Origin: Methylotenera mobilis JLW8
GTDB lineage: Bacteria; Pseudomonadota; Gammaproteobacteria; Burkholderiales; Methylophilaceae
Assembly: GCF_000023705.1 (NCBI RefSeq)
Contig: NC_012968.1
Coordinates: 992,001 to 1,056,000 of the forward strand
Direction: 5' to 3'
DNA: 64,000 bases
The stretch's first letter is position 1; every line of letters begins with the position of its first letter. Both the position numbers and the translations under genes were made by a program. This document shows, piece after piece, positions 35,665 through 44,526 of this stretch. Under the pieces are notes generated by a model. That model made no database searches, was not told the origin of the DNA, and saw only the letters and a list, made by a program, of their open reading frames with translations.

Positions 35665-36837
35665 TTAAATTACTTCCAACTCAGCACGCAGAGAGCCTGC
35701 AGCTTTCATGGCCTGTAATATTGCAAGTAAGTCTTGCGGTGTTGCACCTATTGCATTTAATGCTTTCACCACGTCTGAAAGGTTGGCGCCACTGTCTAGC
35801 TTAACTACTTGTCCAGGGTCTTTTTTGATATCAATCTCTGAGCGTGCTGTTGCAACGGTTTGTCCGCTAGCTAATGCGCCTGGCTGGCTTATCACTGGGT
35901 CGGTATTGATAGTAACGGTTAAATTGCCATGTGATACCGCGCAACTTTCAAGCGTTACAGTCTGATTCATGACCACTGAACCGGTACGCGCATTGACAAT
36001 GACTTTGGCGTAGCTCGCTGCTGGTGCTACATTTAAGCTTTCTAGTGCGGCTAAAAATGCAACTCGGCTGTAACTGGCTGGTGGGTTAATTTGAATCACG
36101 CGTGCATTTTGTGCCAGTGCCGTATTTTGACCAAATTGGCGGTTTACAGCGTCTACTACTAATGATGCGGTAGAGAAATCAGAGTCTTTTAACTCTAAAT
36201 TAAACGTGTTGTTTTGGGTGACGTTGGAAGGCACTGCGCGCTCAACAGTGGCACCTGCCGTAATTCTACCTACACTTAAGTGATTAACCTGTGTTTGTGA
36301 GCCATTGGCTGATGCACCAACCCCACCCACAACCAAGCTGCCTTGTGCCATTGCATACACCTGGCCATCTGCACCTTTTAATGGGGTCATCAGCAATGTG
36401 CCGCCTCTCAGGCTTTTAGCATTACCCATAGATGAGACGGTGATGTCTAATGTTTGCCCAGGTTGCGCAAAGGCGGGCAGGCTACTTGTAACGATGACGG
36501 CCGCTACGTTTTTAAGTTGCAATGATGTACCTGTCGGTAAATTGACGCCCATTTGCTGCATCATGCTGATAATACTTTGTACGGTAAATGGTGTTTGCAC
36601 GGTTTGGTCGCCAGTGCCATCTAAACCCACTACCAAGCCGTAACCGATAAGCTGGTTGCTACGTACGCCTTGTATGGAAGCCAAGTCTTTCAGGCGTTCT
36701 GCATGTGCAACTGGCGCTGTTGTGATACTAAGTACAGTGCTTGCTAGCAGCAGGCAGGGCAGCATAATGCCTTTAACAATTTGCCCCAAGCGGGGGCTCG
36801 GTGTAGGTAAAACTTTTATGTGAGATAGTTGTGCCAT
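35665..36837 (-). CDS. flgI: Flagellar P-ring protein FlgI
   Basis: FlgI forms the periplasmic P ring that works as a rod bushing in peptidoglycan. The 390-residue precursor has an N-terminal export signal (hydrophobic 'IMLPCLLLASTVLSITTAP', cleaved probably after 'AHA'). The mature family core follows: 'RLKDLASIQGVRSNQLIGYGL' (in part), 'LVVGLDGTGDQT', 'LPAFAQPGQTLDITVSS'. The start gives an unusually long n-region of about 25 residues; an internal Met at residue 25 would give a conventional signal. FlgA (42605) is its periplasmic chaperone. It lies seven bases after flgH. Confidence 0.96.
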   Translation of the reverse strand: MAQLSHIKVLPTPSPRLGQIVKGIMLPCLLLASTVLSITTAPVAHAERLKDLASIQGVRSNQLIGYGLVVGLDGTGDQTVQTPFTVQSIISMMQQMGVNLPTGTSLQLKNVAAVIVTSSLPAFAQPGQTLDITVSSMGNAKSLRGGTLLMTPLKGADGQVYAMAQGSLVVGGVGASANGSQTQVNHLSVGRITAGATVERAVPSNVTQNNTFNLELKDSDFSTASLVVDAVNRQFGQNTALAQNARVIQINPPASYSRVAFLAALESLNVAPAASYAKVIVNARTGSVVMNQTVTLESCAVSHGNLTVTINTDPVISQPGALASGQTVATARSEIDIKKDPGQVVKLDSGANLSDVVKALNAIGATPQDLLAILQAMKAAGSLRAELEVI

Positions 36838-36844
36838 ATGATTT

Positions 36845-37627
36845 CTACCATGGGCTCACGCTTAAGAAGAAGCGGGCGAAAATGGATGCCACTGCTGCAC
36901 CATCAATTTTGCTATTGGTTCTGTATTCGATGCGGGCATCTGCAACTTTCGTAGAAGGCACAGTGTTGCCTAAAGTGATGGTGTCTGGATTCACCACGCC
37001 TGAGAAGCGAATAAACTCTGTACCTTTATCTAGTGCTACTTGTTTTTCACCACTCACAGCTAAGTAACCATTGGGTAACACATCGACGACAGTAGTAGTG
37101 ATAGAGCCGCTGAATACATTTTTTGCATTGCCTGCAGCGTCATCTGTATAGGAGTTATCTGAACTAGCAGAGGCCGAGCCTAATTTTGCGTAAGGTAATC
37201 TTGATACCAGGCCACCAACAACGGGTATGTTATCCCCAAGTTTTGCATCGGTACTAAAGCTTACTGAACCTTGTTTGCTGGCGGAACTGCCGTTTGCTTT
37301 GGTGGCGGAAGTGTTTTCTGTAATGCTGATGGTGACAATATCGCCGATAAAACGTGGGCGATGGTCTTCAAACATCGGACGATAAGACGAAGCGCTATAT
37401 ATGCCACCATTATTATTAGGTGTGTTACCTATTGACGGAGCTCTCGCTGTGGTCGGCTGGTTGACGATAGAAGTGGGCGTTACTGCACAGCCGTAGAGTA
37501 GGGCTGCTGCAAATGTTGCAGCAGCACCGCGGCTAAATTTTCTGCTCACAGTCACTAGGTATGTTTTTGTATTCACTACCGGTTTGATTGTCGTATTTAG
37601 CAATTTACCTTGCGTGGTATTCAGCAT
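36845..37627 (-). CDS. flgH: Flagellar L-ring lipoprotein FlgH
   Basis: FlgH is the outer-membrane L-ring lipoprotein. The protein of 260 codons has a signal with lipobox 'LLYGC', the lipidated Cys near residue 47, and the family segments 'SSYRPMFEDHRPRFIGDIVTI' (in part) and 'FIRFSGVVNPDTI'. It ends 'ARFFLSVSPW'. The stretch before the hydrophobic signal is about 30 residues, long for a lipoprotein, so the true start may be an internal GTG ('VSRKFSRG'). A 120-base AT-rich gap separates it from flgG. Confidence 0.95.
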   Translation of the reverse strand: MLNTTQGKLLNTTIKPVVNTKTYLVTVSRKFSRGAAATFAAALLYGCAVTPTSIVNQPTTARAPSIGNTPNNNGGIYSASSYRPMFEDHRPRFIGDIVTISITENTSATKANGSSASKQGSVSFSTDAKLGDNIPVVGGLVSRLPYAKLGSASASSDNSYTDDAAGNAKNVFSGSITTTVVDVLPNGYLAVSGEKQVALDKGTEFIRFSGVVNPDTITLGNTVPSTKVADARIEYRTNSKIDGAAVASIFARFFLSVSPW

Positions 37628-37747
37628 GATTGCCTCTTAATGTTCTGACAATAAAACCTTAAAAATGCATCTTTGTATATGTTGGTTTGTAGATATGCTT
37701 TTTTAAAGTTTGTTAGATGATTCCTTAATGTTATCACCAGTTTAAAT

Positions 37748-38530
37748 TTACATTTGTGTTAATTTCTGCAACATTTGGTCAGAGGTAGTAATTGCCTTAC
37801 TGTTAATTTCATAGGCGCGTTGGGTTTGAATCATATTCACCAACTCTTCTACTACGTTTACGTTGGATGTCTCCACATAACCTTGCGTGAGCAAGCCCGC
37901 CCCATTGGTGCCAGGGGTGTTGGCGTTGGCAGTGCCCGATGCCGCTGTTTCAACGTATAAATTCTCACCGTTACCTTGTAGGCCGGCCGGATTAATAAAC
38001 GTGGCTAGTTGCAATTGGCCGATTTGGGTCACAGCTGTTGAGCCAGCTAAAGTCACCGACACAGTACCGTCGCGGCCAACAGTCAGTGTTTGTGCGTTGC
38101 TTGGTACGGTAATCGGTGGTTGCACGGAAAAGCCGCTAGAAGTGACTAGTTGGCCTTGGAAGTCTACTTGAAACGCGCCGTCGCGTGTGTAAGCCGTTGT
38201 GCCGTCCGGAAGTAATACTTGAAAGAAACCGGCGCCTTGGATGGCTACATCTTTATCATTGCCAGTTTGCTGTATATTGCCTTGCGTAAAGATACGCTCT
38301 GTTGCTACTGGTCTCACACCGGTACCTAATTGCAAACCAGAAGGCAGCTGTGTCTGTTGGGATGTTTGTGCGCCTGGCTGTCTAATCGTTTGATATAGCA
38401 AGTCTTCAAATACCGCACGTGATCTTTTAAAACCATTGGTACTAACGTTTGCCAAGTTGTTTGAAATCACGTCCATTTGCGTTTGTTGCGCATCTAAACC
38501 AGTTTTCGAGATCCATAGTGAGCGTATCAT
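37748..38530 (-). CDS. flgG: Flagellar distal rod protein FlgG
   Basis: FlgG builds the distal rod. The 260 residues match the E. coli length exactly. Typical features are '[34 protein letters not shown]' (recognisable by [10 protein letters not shown]), the Asn/Gly turn '[15 protein letters not shown]', and the C-terminal '[20 protein letters not shown]' (in part) with '[10 protein letters not shown]'. It is part of the minus-strand flgB-to-flgL operon, between flgF and flgH. Confidence 0.97.
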   Translation of the reverse strand: MIRSLWISKTGLDAQQTQMDVISNNLANVSTNGFKRSRAVFEDLLYQTIRQPGAQTSQQTQLPSGLQLGTGVRPVATERIFTQGNIQQTGNDKDVAIQGAGFFQVLLPDGTTAYTRDGAFQVDFQGQLVTSSGFSVQPPITVPSNAQTLTVGRDGTVSVTLAGSTAVTQIGQLQLATFINPAGLQGNGENLYVETAASGTANANTPGTNGAGLLTQGYVETSNVNVVEELVNMIQTQRAYEINSKAITTSDQMLQKLTQM

Positions 38531-38624
38531 TTTATTTCCCTTTAATCACAGCCAATAGTTAACTGCTTTTGCCTAAAGTGTACTGATAGATTGTTACAAT
38601 AGTTTCATCATAACTGAGATACGG

Positions 38625-39365
38625 CTAAGTCAATTGCAGGAGTTGACTTGCTTTATTGGCGTTATTCTCAGCAGTTTGAATCAGTTTCATTTGAGTTTCA
38701 AATTGTCGAGACAGGCTGATCATAGTGACCATAGCGTCTACCACATTGACATTGCTGCTCTCTAATGCGCCTTGCACTACGCTGACATTTGCATCTGCGG
38801 TAGCTGGGTTGCCATCTTTGGTGGTAAATAAACCATCGTCAGCGCGTACCAAGTTTGCCTGTGGCGGATTAACCAGCTTGATACGTCCAATAATATTAGA
38901 AGGGCCGGGCAGAGTTAAATTGTTCACTGTAGAAACCGTACCGTCTTTACCTATACTTACCGCCACATCGGGCGGAATGGTGATAGGGCCGCCATCGCCC
39001 ATGATAGTCAGTCCGTTAGCGGTTTGCAGTAAGCCATTAGGACTGGTTTTAAGGGAGCCGTTGCGCGTGTATGCTTCTGAGCCATCAGCGCGCTGCACCG
39101 CTAGCCAACCGTCGCCCTTGACTGCGATATCTAAGTTTCGATTAGTCGATTGAATTGCACCTGAGTTAAAGTCGCTGCCACTAGTAGAGTCCACCACAAA
39201 AGCACGTGTGGGCAAGCCTGTGCTTAGCACTGGCACCGCCCGAAACGAGTCTATTTGCGATTTAAAACCAGTAGACGTAGCATTGGCCAAGTTGTGGCTG
39301 GTTGTAGCTTGTTTCTCAAGGATATGTTTCGCACCTGTCATTGCGGTGTATATCATGCGATCCAT
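38625..39365 (-). CDS. flgF: Flagellar proximal rod protein FlgF
   Basis: FlgF is a proximal rod subunit of 246 residues. It has the flg_bb_rod N-terminus ('MIYTAMTGAKHILEKQATTS' and 'HNLANATSTGFKSQ') and the C-terminal 'ALESSNVNVVDAMVTMISLS' (in part). The core segment 'VKGDGWLAVQRADGSEAYTR' (in part) is typical. It lies 27 bases after flgE and 94 before flgG. The longer gap may contain a weak secondary promoter, but none could be defined with confidence. Confidence 0.96.
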   Translation of the reverse strand: MDRMIYTAMTGAKHILEKQATTSHNLANATSTGFKSQIDSFRAVPVLSTGLPTRAFVVDSTSGSDFNSGAIQSTNRNLDIAVKGDGWLAVQRADGSEAYTRNGSLKTSPNGLLQTANGLTIMGDGGPITIPPDVAVSIGKDGTVSTVNNLTLPGPSNIIGRIKLVNPPQANLVRADDGLFTTKDGNPATADANVSVVQGALESSNVNVVDAMVTMISLSRQFETQMKLIQTAENNANKASQLLQLT

Positions 39366-39392
39366 TTCGGTGCTCCCTTTAGTGGCTAACTA

Positions 39393-40658
39393 TTAACGAA
39401 GATTCACTAGTGTTTGCAAGACCTGGTCCTGCGTTTTGATGGTCTGCGCATTGGCTTGGTAAACACGCTGTGCGGTAATCATGTTGACCAGCTCAGCGGT
39501 TAAGTCTACGTTAGAGTCTTCCACTGCGGATGATTGCAGTACGCCTAGTAAACCGCTACCTGGTGCGCCAGTTAATGCCGGACCAGAGCTTGCACTAACA
39601 GCCCATGCATTACCGCCTAACGATTGCAAACCATTCGGGTTGGTAAAGCTAGAGAGTACAACCCTACCTAAGTTTTTAGATTGGCCATTGCTGTAACGGC
39701 CAACAATCGTGCCATCACTTGCTGTATTGAAGCCAGATAAGCGACCAGACGTGAAGCCATCTTGCGATAAGGCGTTGATACTAAATGCTGAGCCGAACTG
39801 CGTGCTCTTAGAGTAATCAATTGTAGTTGTCACGTTAGCTGCACCGTTGGCAACTGGTGTTGTTGCAGTATTCATTGGCGTAAAGGTGACAGATGGTATT
39901 CCTGTTGCAGGCGCTGTCGGCGTGATTGTTGGTGACACGCCTGTGCCGGTGAATGTCATCTGTGCTGTTGCTGCACCTGAAGCCGGGATCGGTGCGCCAT
40001 CTACCGTCGTATAAATATCCCAAACGTTGGCTGCGGTTTTGCGGAAGAAGTTTTGCAGCGTATGGGAGTTACCCAAACTATCATAAACCGTTACAGCCGT
40101 TGAGTTGTTATAAGTGGTCGGATCCGTTGAGCTAAATACAGGAGCCGCCGGCATCGGGTTGTTTCTAGAGTCCAGATTAATTGTACCCTCAATCTTGGTG
40201 GTTGCCACTGGCTGAATATCTGCAGTGTTGATCTGCAGGTCAACGGCTGCGCCGCTTAATATGTTGCCGTTAGCATCTGCAGCATAACCGGTTAAGCGTT
40301 TGCTGGCTGAGTCTACGATGAAACCTTGCTTGTCTAATTGAAATTGACCGTTACGCGTATAGGTAACGGCGCCGCCTGATGACATGCGGAAAAAACCGTT
40401 GCCATTAATCGCGATGTCCAATGAGTTGTTGGTTGCGGTAATGTTGCCTTGGGTGAATTGCTGAGCTACGGTGGCTAAGTTGGTACCAATACCAATTTGG
40501 CTGCCACCACCACCGGTGATTGAGTTCGCAAATACATCGGCAAACTCGGCTCTAGACTGCTTAAAGCCTACAGTGTTTGCATTAGATACGTTGTTGCCAA
40601 TCACTTCTAACTGTTTAGAAGCTGCGTTAAGACCGCTTAAACCTTGTTGAAAACTCAT
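39393..40658 (-). CDS. flgE: Flagellar hook protein FlgE
   Basis: FlgE polymerises into the hook. The 421 residues begin 'SFQQGLSGLNAASKQLEVIG' followed by 'NNVSNANTVGFKQSR', and close with 'EDSNVDLTAELVNMITAQRV' and 'NAQTIKTQDQVLQTLVNLR', the classic hook ends. The middle holds Thr/Asn/Pro-rich loops. FlgD, the hook cap needed for its assembly, is encoded directly upstream on the same strand with a gap of 56 bases. Ribosome site AAGGAG precedes the ATG at 40658. Confidence 0.97.
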   Translation of the reverse strand: MSFQQGLSGLNAASKQLEVIGNNVSNANTVGFKQSRAEFADVFANSITGGGGSQIGIGTNLATVAQQFTQGNITATNNSLDIAINGNGFFRMSSGGAVTYTRNGQFQLDKQGFIVDSASKRLTGYAADANGNILSGAAVDLQINTADIQPVATTKIEGTINLDSRNNPMPAAPVFSSTDPTTYNNSTAVTVYDSLGNSHTLQNFFRKTAANVWDIYTTVDGAPIPASGAATAQMTFTGTGVSPTITPTAPATGIPSVTFTPMNTATTPVANGAANVTTTIDYSKSTQFGSAFSINALSQDGFTSGRLSGFNTASDGTIVGRYSNGQSKNLGRVVLSSFTNPNGLQSLGGNAWAVSASSGPALTGAPGSGLLGVLQSSAVEDSNVDLTAELVNMITAQRVYQANAQTIKTQDQVLQTLVNLR

Positions 40659-40714
40659 TCTATTCTCCTTGGAGCTAAATTATTTATTTGCTAACGCTAA
40701 CTATAATGTAGAGC

Positions 40715-41389
40715 TTAAAAAATTTCTTTTACTGCGCTAGTGTCAACTGTCATTAAGTTGCTCAAATTCAGCTTAACTCCTGTTGAGTAATTGGAAATAC
40801 TTAAGACTTTTGCAAAACTTAAAGCGTTAGCCTCAGCCGTGTTGGTGCCTATGGTTGCGCTCACTTCGAATTTATAGCTGCCTGTTGCCGCAGCGGTGCC
40901 ATCATCTTTTAATCCATCCCATGTTAGCGGCAAAGTACCGGTGTCTTGTTTGCCTAGGTCGATGGTTCTAATCACGGCGCCTGCGCTGTCTTTAATGCTG
41001 ACCTTAACTTTGTCTGCACCGATAGGTAACTCCACGCCAAAATAGCCACCTTCACCAGCGGTTTCAACCGTATTGCCAGGGGTGAGTATGTTGCGGCCTA
41101 TCATGTTTGAGGCTTGATATGACTGACCCATTTGCACATTGTTGATTAAGGTTTCCAATGTGTTGTTTAATTTATCAATGCCGGTTACTGTTGAAAGCTG
41201 AGCCATTTGGCTGGTTACCTGGGCATTGTCCATCGGGTTGAGAGGGTCTTGATTTCTCATTTGTGTCACGAGTAACTTCATAAAGCGGTCTTGGGCAGCA
41301 TCCACAGAGGTTGTTGTTGTATTCTTTTTGCCGTTTACAGCATCTAACAAGGTTTGTGATGCGGTATTGGTGGTGTTTACGGTTGTCAT
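40715..41389 (-). CDS. flgD: Flagellar hook cap scaffolding protein FlgD
   Basis: FlgD caps the growing hook and is later lost. The 224-residue protein has the conserved N-terminal 'DRFMKLLVTQMRNQDPLNPMD' (in part), 'NAQVTSQMAQLSTVTGIDKL' and a C-terminal FlgD Ig-like and Tudor-like pair ('VKVSIKDSAGAVIRTIDLG', 'PLTWDGLKDDGT'). The length fits the family. It is placed between flgC and flgE, the standard order. Confidence 0.96.
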   Translation of the reverse strand: MTTVNTTNTASQTLLDAVNGKKNTTTTSVDAAQDRFMKLLVTQMRNQDPLNPMDNAQVTSQMAQLSTVTGIDKLNNTLETLINNVQMGQSYQASNMIGRNILTPGNTVETAGEGGYFGVELPIGADKVKVSIKDSAGAVIRTIDLGKQDTGTLPLTWDGLKDDGTAAATGSYKFEVSATIGTNTAEANALSFAKVLSISNYSTGVKLNLSNLMTVDTSAVKEIF

Positions 41390-41450
41390 TTAAAGGCTCC
41401 TAGCTGGATGTGCTTAATTGGGCGGTCGGCTGCATTCTGTATTCGAATGT

Positions 41451-41858
41451 CTATCCTTGGCCGATAGTAAGTGTTTTCATCAACATCGTTTTTGTTGCAT
41501 TCATGGTTTCCACATTGTTTTGGTAAGCACGAGATGCAGAGATCATGTTTACCATTTCCTCGGTAACGTTTACATTCGGCATGCTGACGTAGCCTTTGTC
41601 GTTGGCTAACGGGTGTTTAGGGTCGTATATCATTCTTGGTGCAGATTTGTCTTCAACTACTTTTGTTACTTTGACGCCGCTTACATCAGGGGACTTGCTT
41701 GGCATCGCGCTAAAAACGACTTGTTTTGATTTGTAAGGAGTGCCATTGGCGCTGGTTGCACTATCTGCGTTTGCAAGATTACTGGCTACCGTGTTGAGAC
41801 GCTGCGCTTGAGCGCTCATTGCTGAGCCAGAAATATTAAACACATTGAATAATGACAT
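41451..41858 (-). CDS. flgC: Flagellar basal-body rod protein FlgC
   Basis: FlgC is a proximal rod component of 135 residues. It begins 'SLFNVFNISGSAMSAQAQRL' and 'NTVASNLANADSATSANG', and ends with 'MPNVNVTEEMVNMISASRAY' and 'NNVETMNATKTMLMKTLTIG', both characteristic of FlgC. The ribosome site AAGGAG lies ahead of the ATG at 41858. It is the second gene of the minus-strand operon, 60 bases after flgB. Confidence 0.97.
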   Translation of the reverse strand: MSLFNVFNISGSAMSAQAQRLNTVASNLANADSATSANGTPYKSKQVVFSAMPSKSPDVSGVKVTKVVEDKSAPRMIYDPKHPLANDKGYVSMPNVNVTEEMVNMISASRAYQNNVETMNATKTMLMKTLTIGQG

Positions 41859-41918
41859 CGATTTCTCCTTAAACTGTTACCTAGCTGCTTAGCTAACTTG
41901 GACCATCTTGATTAGTGC

Positions 41919-42326
41919 TTATTGCCCTTGGATGGCTGCCAGCATTTTTTTCAGCTGTCCGTTAATCATGATGATGCTGGCTTCGTAGCGAATCGCATTG
42001 TCTGCGAACTGATTGCGCTCAACGTCCATGTCTACGGTATTGCCATCAACACTGCCTTGTACAATAGGTCTAAACATTGCGCCACCACCAATGCTGGAAG
42101 GTATGCCATCCAAGTGTTTGTCTGAAGTTTTGTTGGTATTGAATGCTTCTTTATTCGCAGCGCCCGCCATTGCGCTTTTCATGGCTGCGCCAAAATCTAA
42201 ATCACGAGCCTTGTAATTGGGAGTATCTGCATTGGCAATATTTGCGGCAATTAGTTCCTGACGCTGACCACGCACTCTCAGTGCGTTTTGATGAAAACTT
42301 AAAGCTGCATCTAGTTTATTGATCAT
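41919..42326 (-). CDS. flgB: Flagellar basal-body rod protein FlgB
   Basis: FlgB is the most proximal rod subunit of the FlgB/C/F set. In 135 residues it shows 'RGQRQELIAANIANADTPNYKARDLDF' (recognisable by ANIANADTPNYKARD) and the C-terminal 'ERNQFADNAIRYEASIIMIN' (in part). It is the first gene of the flgB-to-flgL operon and is divergent from flgA across a 278-base region. No sigma-28 box was found on its strand, which agrees with flgB being an early or middle gene in other bacteria. Confidence 0.96.
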   Translation of the reverse strand: MINKLDAALSFHQNALRVRGQRQELIAANIANADTPNYKARDLDFGAAMKSAMAGAANKEAFNTNKTSDKHLDGIPSSIGGGAMFRPIVQGSVDGNTVDMDVERNQFADNAIRYEASIIMINGQLKKMLAAIQGQ

Positions 42327-42604
42327 GATCGTTTCCCGGTGTTGCTTGTCCTAGTGTTGCTTGTTTTTAACGTAGCGGCTTAAGTTAGGATTATTCATCA
42401 ATCAGCGCCATTTAATTGCAAGTCTAAAAAAACAAAAGAAATTACTTTTATTGCCGATAACATACTTGTCAGCAATTCTAATGATTTAACCTAAGCTTTG
42501 ATTGCATAAGAAGAGGGGTATTTCTTGCCCTTTTCTTAGTTTTGCTAGACAGTAGTGTCCGTAGAATGCACGTTGAATCTTTGTAAGCTGCATAGGACTG
42601 CAAT
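42327..42604. promoter_or_regulatory. Divergent flgB/flgA control region
   Basis: This 278-base intergenic region serves flgB leftward and flgA rightward. It contains a sigma-28-like site for flgA (42434-42460). No recognisable promoter could be fixed for flgB, whose class II activator site would be expected here. Confidence 0.6.
42434..42460 (+). promoter_or_regulatory. Sigma-28-type promoter candidate upstream of flgA
   Basis: The -10 element GCCGATAA at 42453-42460 is a perfect FliA match. At 15 bases upstream the -35 reads AAAA (42434-42437) against TAAA. The leader to the flgA ATG would be about 135 bases. Confidence 0.62.
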
Positions 42605-43402
42605 ATGCCTAATGTTAACTATCATTTACCCTTGCAATTGATTGCAAAAAATAGCTTGAAAGTGCGCATGAGAAATGGTCTGTTAAGTTGCTTTGTAATG
42701 CTAATCGCGTTGATGCTGGGTAGTGCTCAGACATTGCATGCTGCCACCAGCCAAGCGGCCTTAAATAAACAATACCCTAAGCAAGATTTATCGCAATTGA
42801 GTGCAAAAGTAGTTGAGTTTTTGCAAACGCAAACGGTAGGTTACCCCGGTAAGGTGACGGTACAGGCTGGTGCGATTGATCCAAACTTGAAATTAGCGCA
42901 ATGTCAGGATGCTCAAGTTTTTTTACCGACGGGCAGTCGCGCCTGGGGCAAAACCAGTGTCGGTATTCGCTGTAACACCCCTAGTGCCTGGACCATCTAT
43001 GCTCAGGCCACGGTTAACGTAGTGGCGCAATACTTGGTTGCGGCAGTGCCGTTAGCGCAGGGTAGAGTTGTTACGGCAGATGACCTCTTGTTTCAGTCTG
43101 GAGACTTAACGCAGCTACCTGCTGGCATATTCACCGATTTGGCGCAGGCGCAGGGACGTATTGTGAATATATCCATGACTGCAGGTACCGTACTTAGACA
43201 AGAAATGTTAAAGGTGTCTCCGGTTGTGCAGCAAGGGCAGACCGTGATGGTGACTTCATCGGGTAAGGGCTTCCGCGTCTCTGCCGAAGGCAAAGCAATG
43301 ACCAAGGCAAATGAAGGCCAAGTGGTGCAGGTTAAAGTGGCGAGCGGGCAAGTGGTGAGCGGCATTGCGCGCCAAGGTGGTCAAGTTGAGGTTGTGTTCT
43401 AA
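42605..43402 (+). CDS. flgA: P-ring assembly chaperone FlgA
   Basis: FlgA is the periplasmic chaperone for FlgI polymerisation. The 265 residues hold a signal peptide (hydrophobic 'LLSCFVMLIALMLGSAQTL', cleavage probably after 'LHA') and a SAF-type C-terminal half ('VVTADDLLFQSGDL', 'GTVLRQEMLKVSPVVQQGQ', 'VKVASGQVVSGIARQGGQV'). The first Met gives a long n-region; an internal ATG at 42668 is an alternative, but AGGA seven bases before 42605 supports the longer form. It is followed by flgM and flgN, the enteric order. Confidence 0.93.
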   Translation: MPNVNYHLPLQLIAKNSLKVRMRNGLLSCFVMLIALMLGSAQTLHAATSQAALNKQYPKQDLSQLSAKVVEFLQTQTVGYPGKVTVQAGAIDPNLKLAQCQDAQVFLPTGSRAWGKTSVGIRCNTPSAWTIYAQATVNVVAQYLVAAVPLAQGRVVTADDLLFQSGDLTQLPAGIFTDLAQAQGRIVNISMTAGTVLRQEMLKVSPVVQQGQTVMVTSSGKGFRVSAEGKAMTKANEGQVVQVKVASGQVVSGIARQGGQVEVVF

Positions 43403-43487
43403 TGGCGCGTAATCGGCGATGGTGAATGTTCGTTTTTAGTGATGCATAAACAATTGTTTATTTATTGTTTTATTTTAGGTAAAAGAT

Positions 43488-43514
43488 TAAAGTTAGCTTA
43501 AACTATGCCGATAT
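43488..43514 (+). promoter_or_regulatory. Sigma-28-type promoter of flgM
   Basis: TAAA at 43488-43491, a 15-base spacer, then GCCGATAT at 43507-43514, one base from the FliA consensus. FlgM inhibits FliA, so this would make flgM and flgN late, autoregulated genes, as in Salmonella. Confidence 0.83.
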
Positions 43515-43571
43515 TTGCATTAAGGATGCGTGTATACGCATTAAGCAAGTAAGCAAAAAGGATGAAATGCC

Positions 43572-43910
43572 ATGAAAATCAATGAATCAATTAAAAATGC
43601 TGCTGGCTTAGGTCTTGATAAAGCTAGTATCGAAAAAGCGAATGCTGCTAAAGTCGAGGCTGATGCTAAGCAAAAGGCTGGGAAATCAGCATCAAGTGAA
43701 AGTGCTTCTGGTAATGTGACGTTATCACCACTATCAGCCAAATTGCAAACTTTAGAAACTAAAGTTAAAGCAAGTAATGTTTATGATACTGAGAAAGTAG
43801 ATGCAATTAAGTCAGCTATTGCTAACGGTCAGTTTTCTGTAAATTCAGAAAAAGTGGCTGAAGGCCTGATTGAAACTGTAAAAGATTTACTCACTAGCCG
43901 TTTCGCTTAA
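43572..43910 (+). CDS. flgM: Anti-sigma-28 factor FlgM
   Basis: FlgM binds the flagellar sigma factor FliA until the hook is finished and is then exported. The 112 residues show the disordered, Lys/Ala/Ser-rich N-terminus ('MKINESIKNAAGLGLDKAS') and a C-terminal helix bundle that binds sigma ('VYDTEKVDAIKSAIANGQF', 'SEKVAEGLIETVKDLL'). It is slightly longer than the Salmonella protein (97). A near-consensus sigma-28 promoter lies 58 bases upstream, which implies feedback control. flgN follows after seven bases. Confidence 0.95.
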   Translation: MKINESIKNAAGLGLDKASIEKANAAKVEADAKQKAGKSASSESASGNVTLSPLSAKLQTLETKVKASNVYDTEKVDAIKSAIANGQFSVNSEKVAEGLIETVKDLLTSRFA

Positions 43911-43917
43911 TACTACT

Positions 43918-44391
43918 ATGGTTAATACATCTTCCAACCAGCCTGTTAGTTTCTCACAAGATACTCAGCTGGTGGCCGAGTTAGTCGCTCTGCTTGAGCG
44001 CGAGCAAGCGCATCTGGTCAAGGCGGATGTGGCTGCAATCGAAGCTGTTCTGGAAGAGAAGTCATTGTTGTTGCAGCGCTTAAACTTAGCAGCAAAATCA
44101 CGCTACCAGCAGTTGCAAGCGCATGGTTTCCAATCCAATGAGGCTGGCATGACTGCTTGGGTTGAGACGCAAGCCAAAAAAGAGATTAAAGCAGCTTGGA
44201 TGCAGTTCCAAAAATCTTTGGCACAAGCTAAAGAGTTGAATAGACTAAATGGTGTGCTAATTAGTAAGCACTTTAATCGTAATCAGGAGTTGCTCAATCA
44301 CCTGCAAGGTAATAATGATGCCAACTCAGTTTATGGCCCAGATGGCCAAGCTAAACCCAAAGGACCTTCACGTTCAGGTTTAATTGTATAG
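43918..44391 (+). CDS. flgN: Flagellar hook-associated protein chaperone FlgN
   Basis: FlgN is the export chaperone for FlgK and FlgL. The 157-residue protein is mainly helical with the family pattern 'LVAELVALLEREQAHLVKAD' and 'EEKSLLLQRLNLAAKSRYQQ'. The C-terminus 'YGPDGQAKPKGPSRSGLIV' resembles the short conserved tail of betaproteobacterial FlgN proteins. It starts seven bases after flgM, indicating co-transcription. Convergent recQ ends 136 bases downstream. Confidence 0.92.
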   Translation: MVNTSSNQPVSFSQDTQLVAELVALLEREQAHLVKADVAAIEAVLEEKSLLLQRLNLAAKSRYQQLQAHGFQSNEAGMTAWVETQAKKEIKAAWMQFQKSLAQAKELNRLNGVLISKHFNRNQELLNHLQGNNDANSVYGPDGQAKPKGPSRSGLIV

Positions 44392-44526
44392 GTTTGTGCC
44401 TATTTCATGTACTTACTTCAGCGCGATTTAAAATCACCAGTTAATTAATCGCCAATTAATCAATCAGCAGTTAATTTGTATTTTTATTGATCATGGTTAT
44501 TCAACCATAATTCAACCGATACTTTT

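Noticed and set aside
36305-36643. Plus-strand frame of about 112 codons opposite flgI
   Set aside because: Antisense shadow of a clear, full-length FlgI; composition is that of a reversed coding strand. The same applies to the many other long antisense frames over flg and fli genes.
44500-44526. ATGGTT/AACCAT hairpin between flgN and recQ as terminator
   Set aside because: The stem is only six AT-rich base pairs and no T tract follows on either strand.
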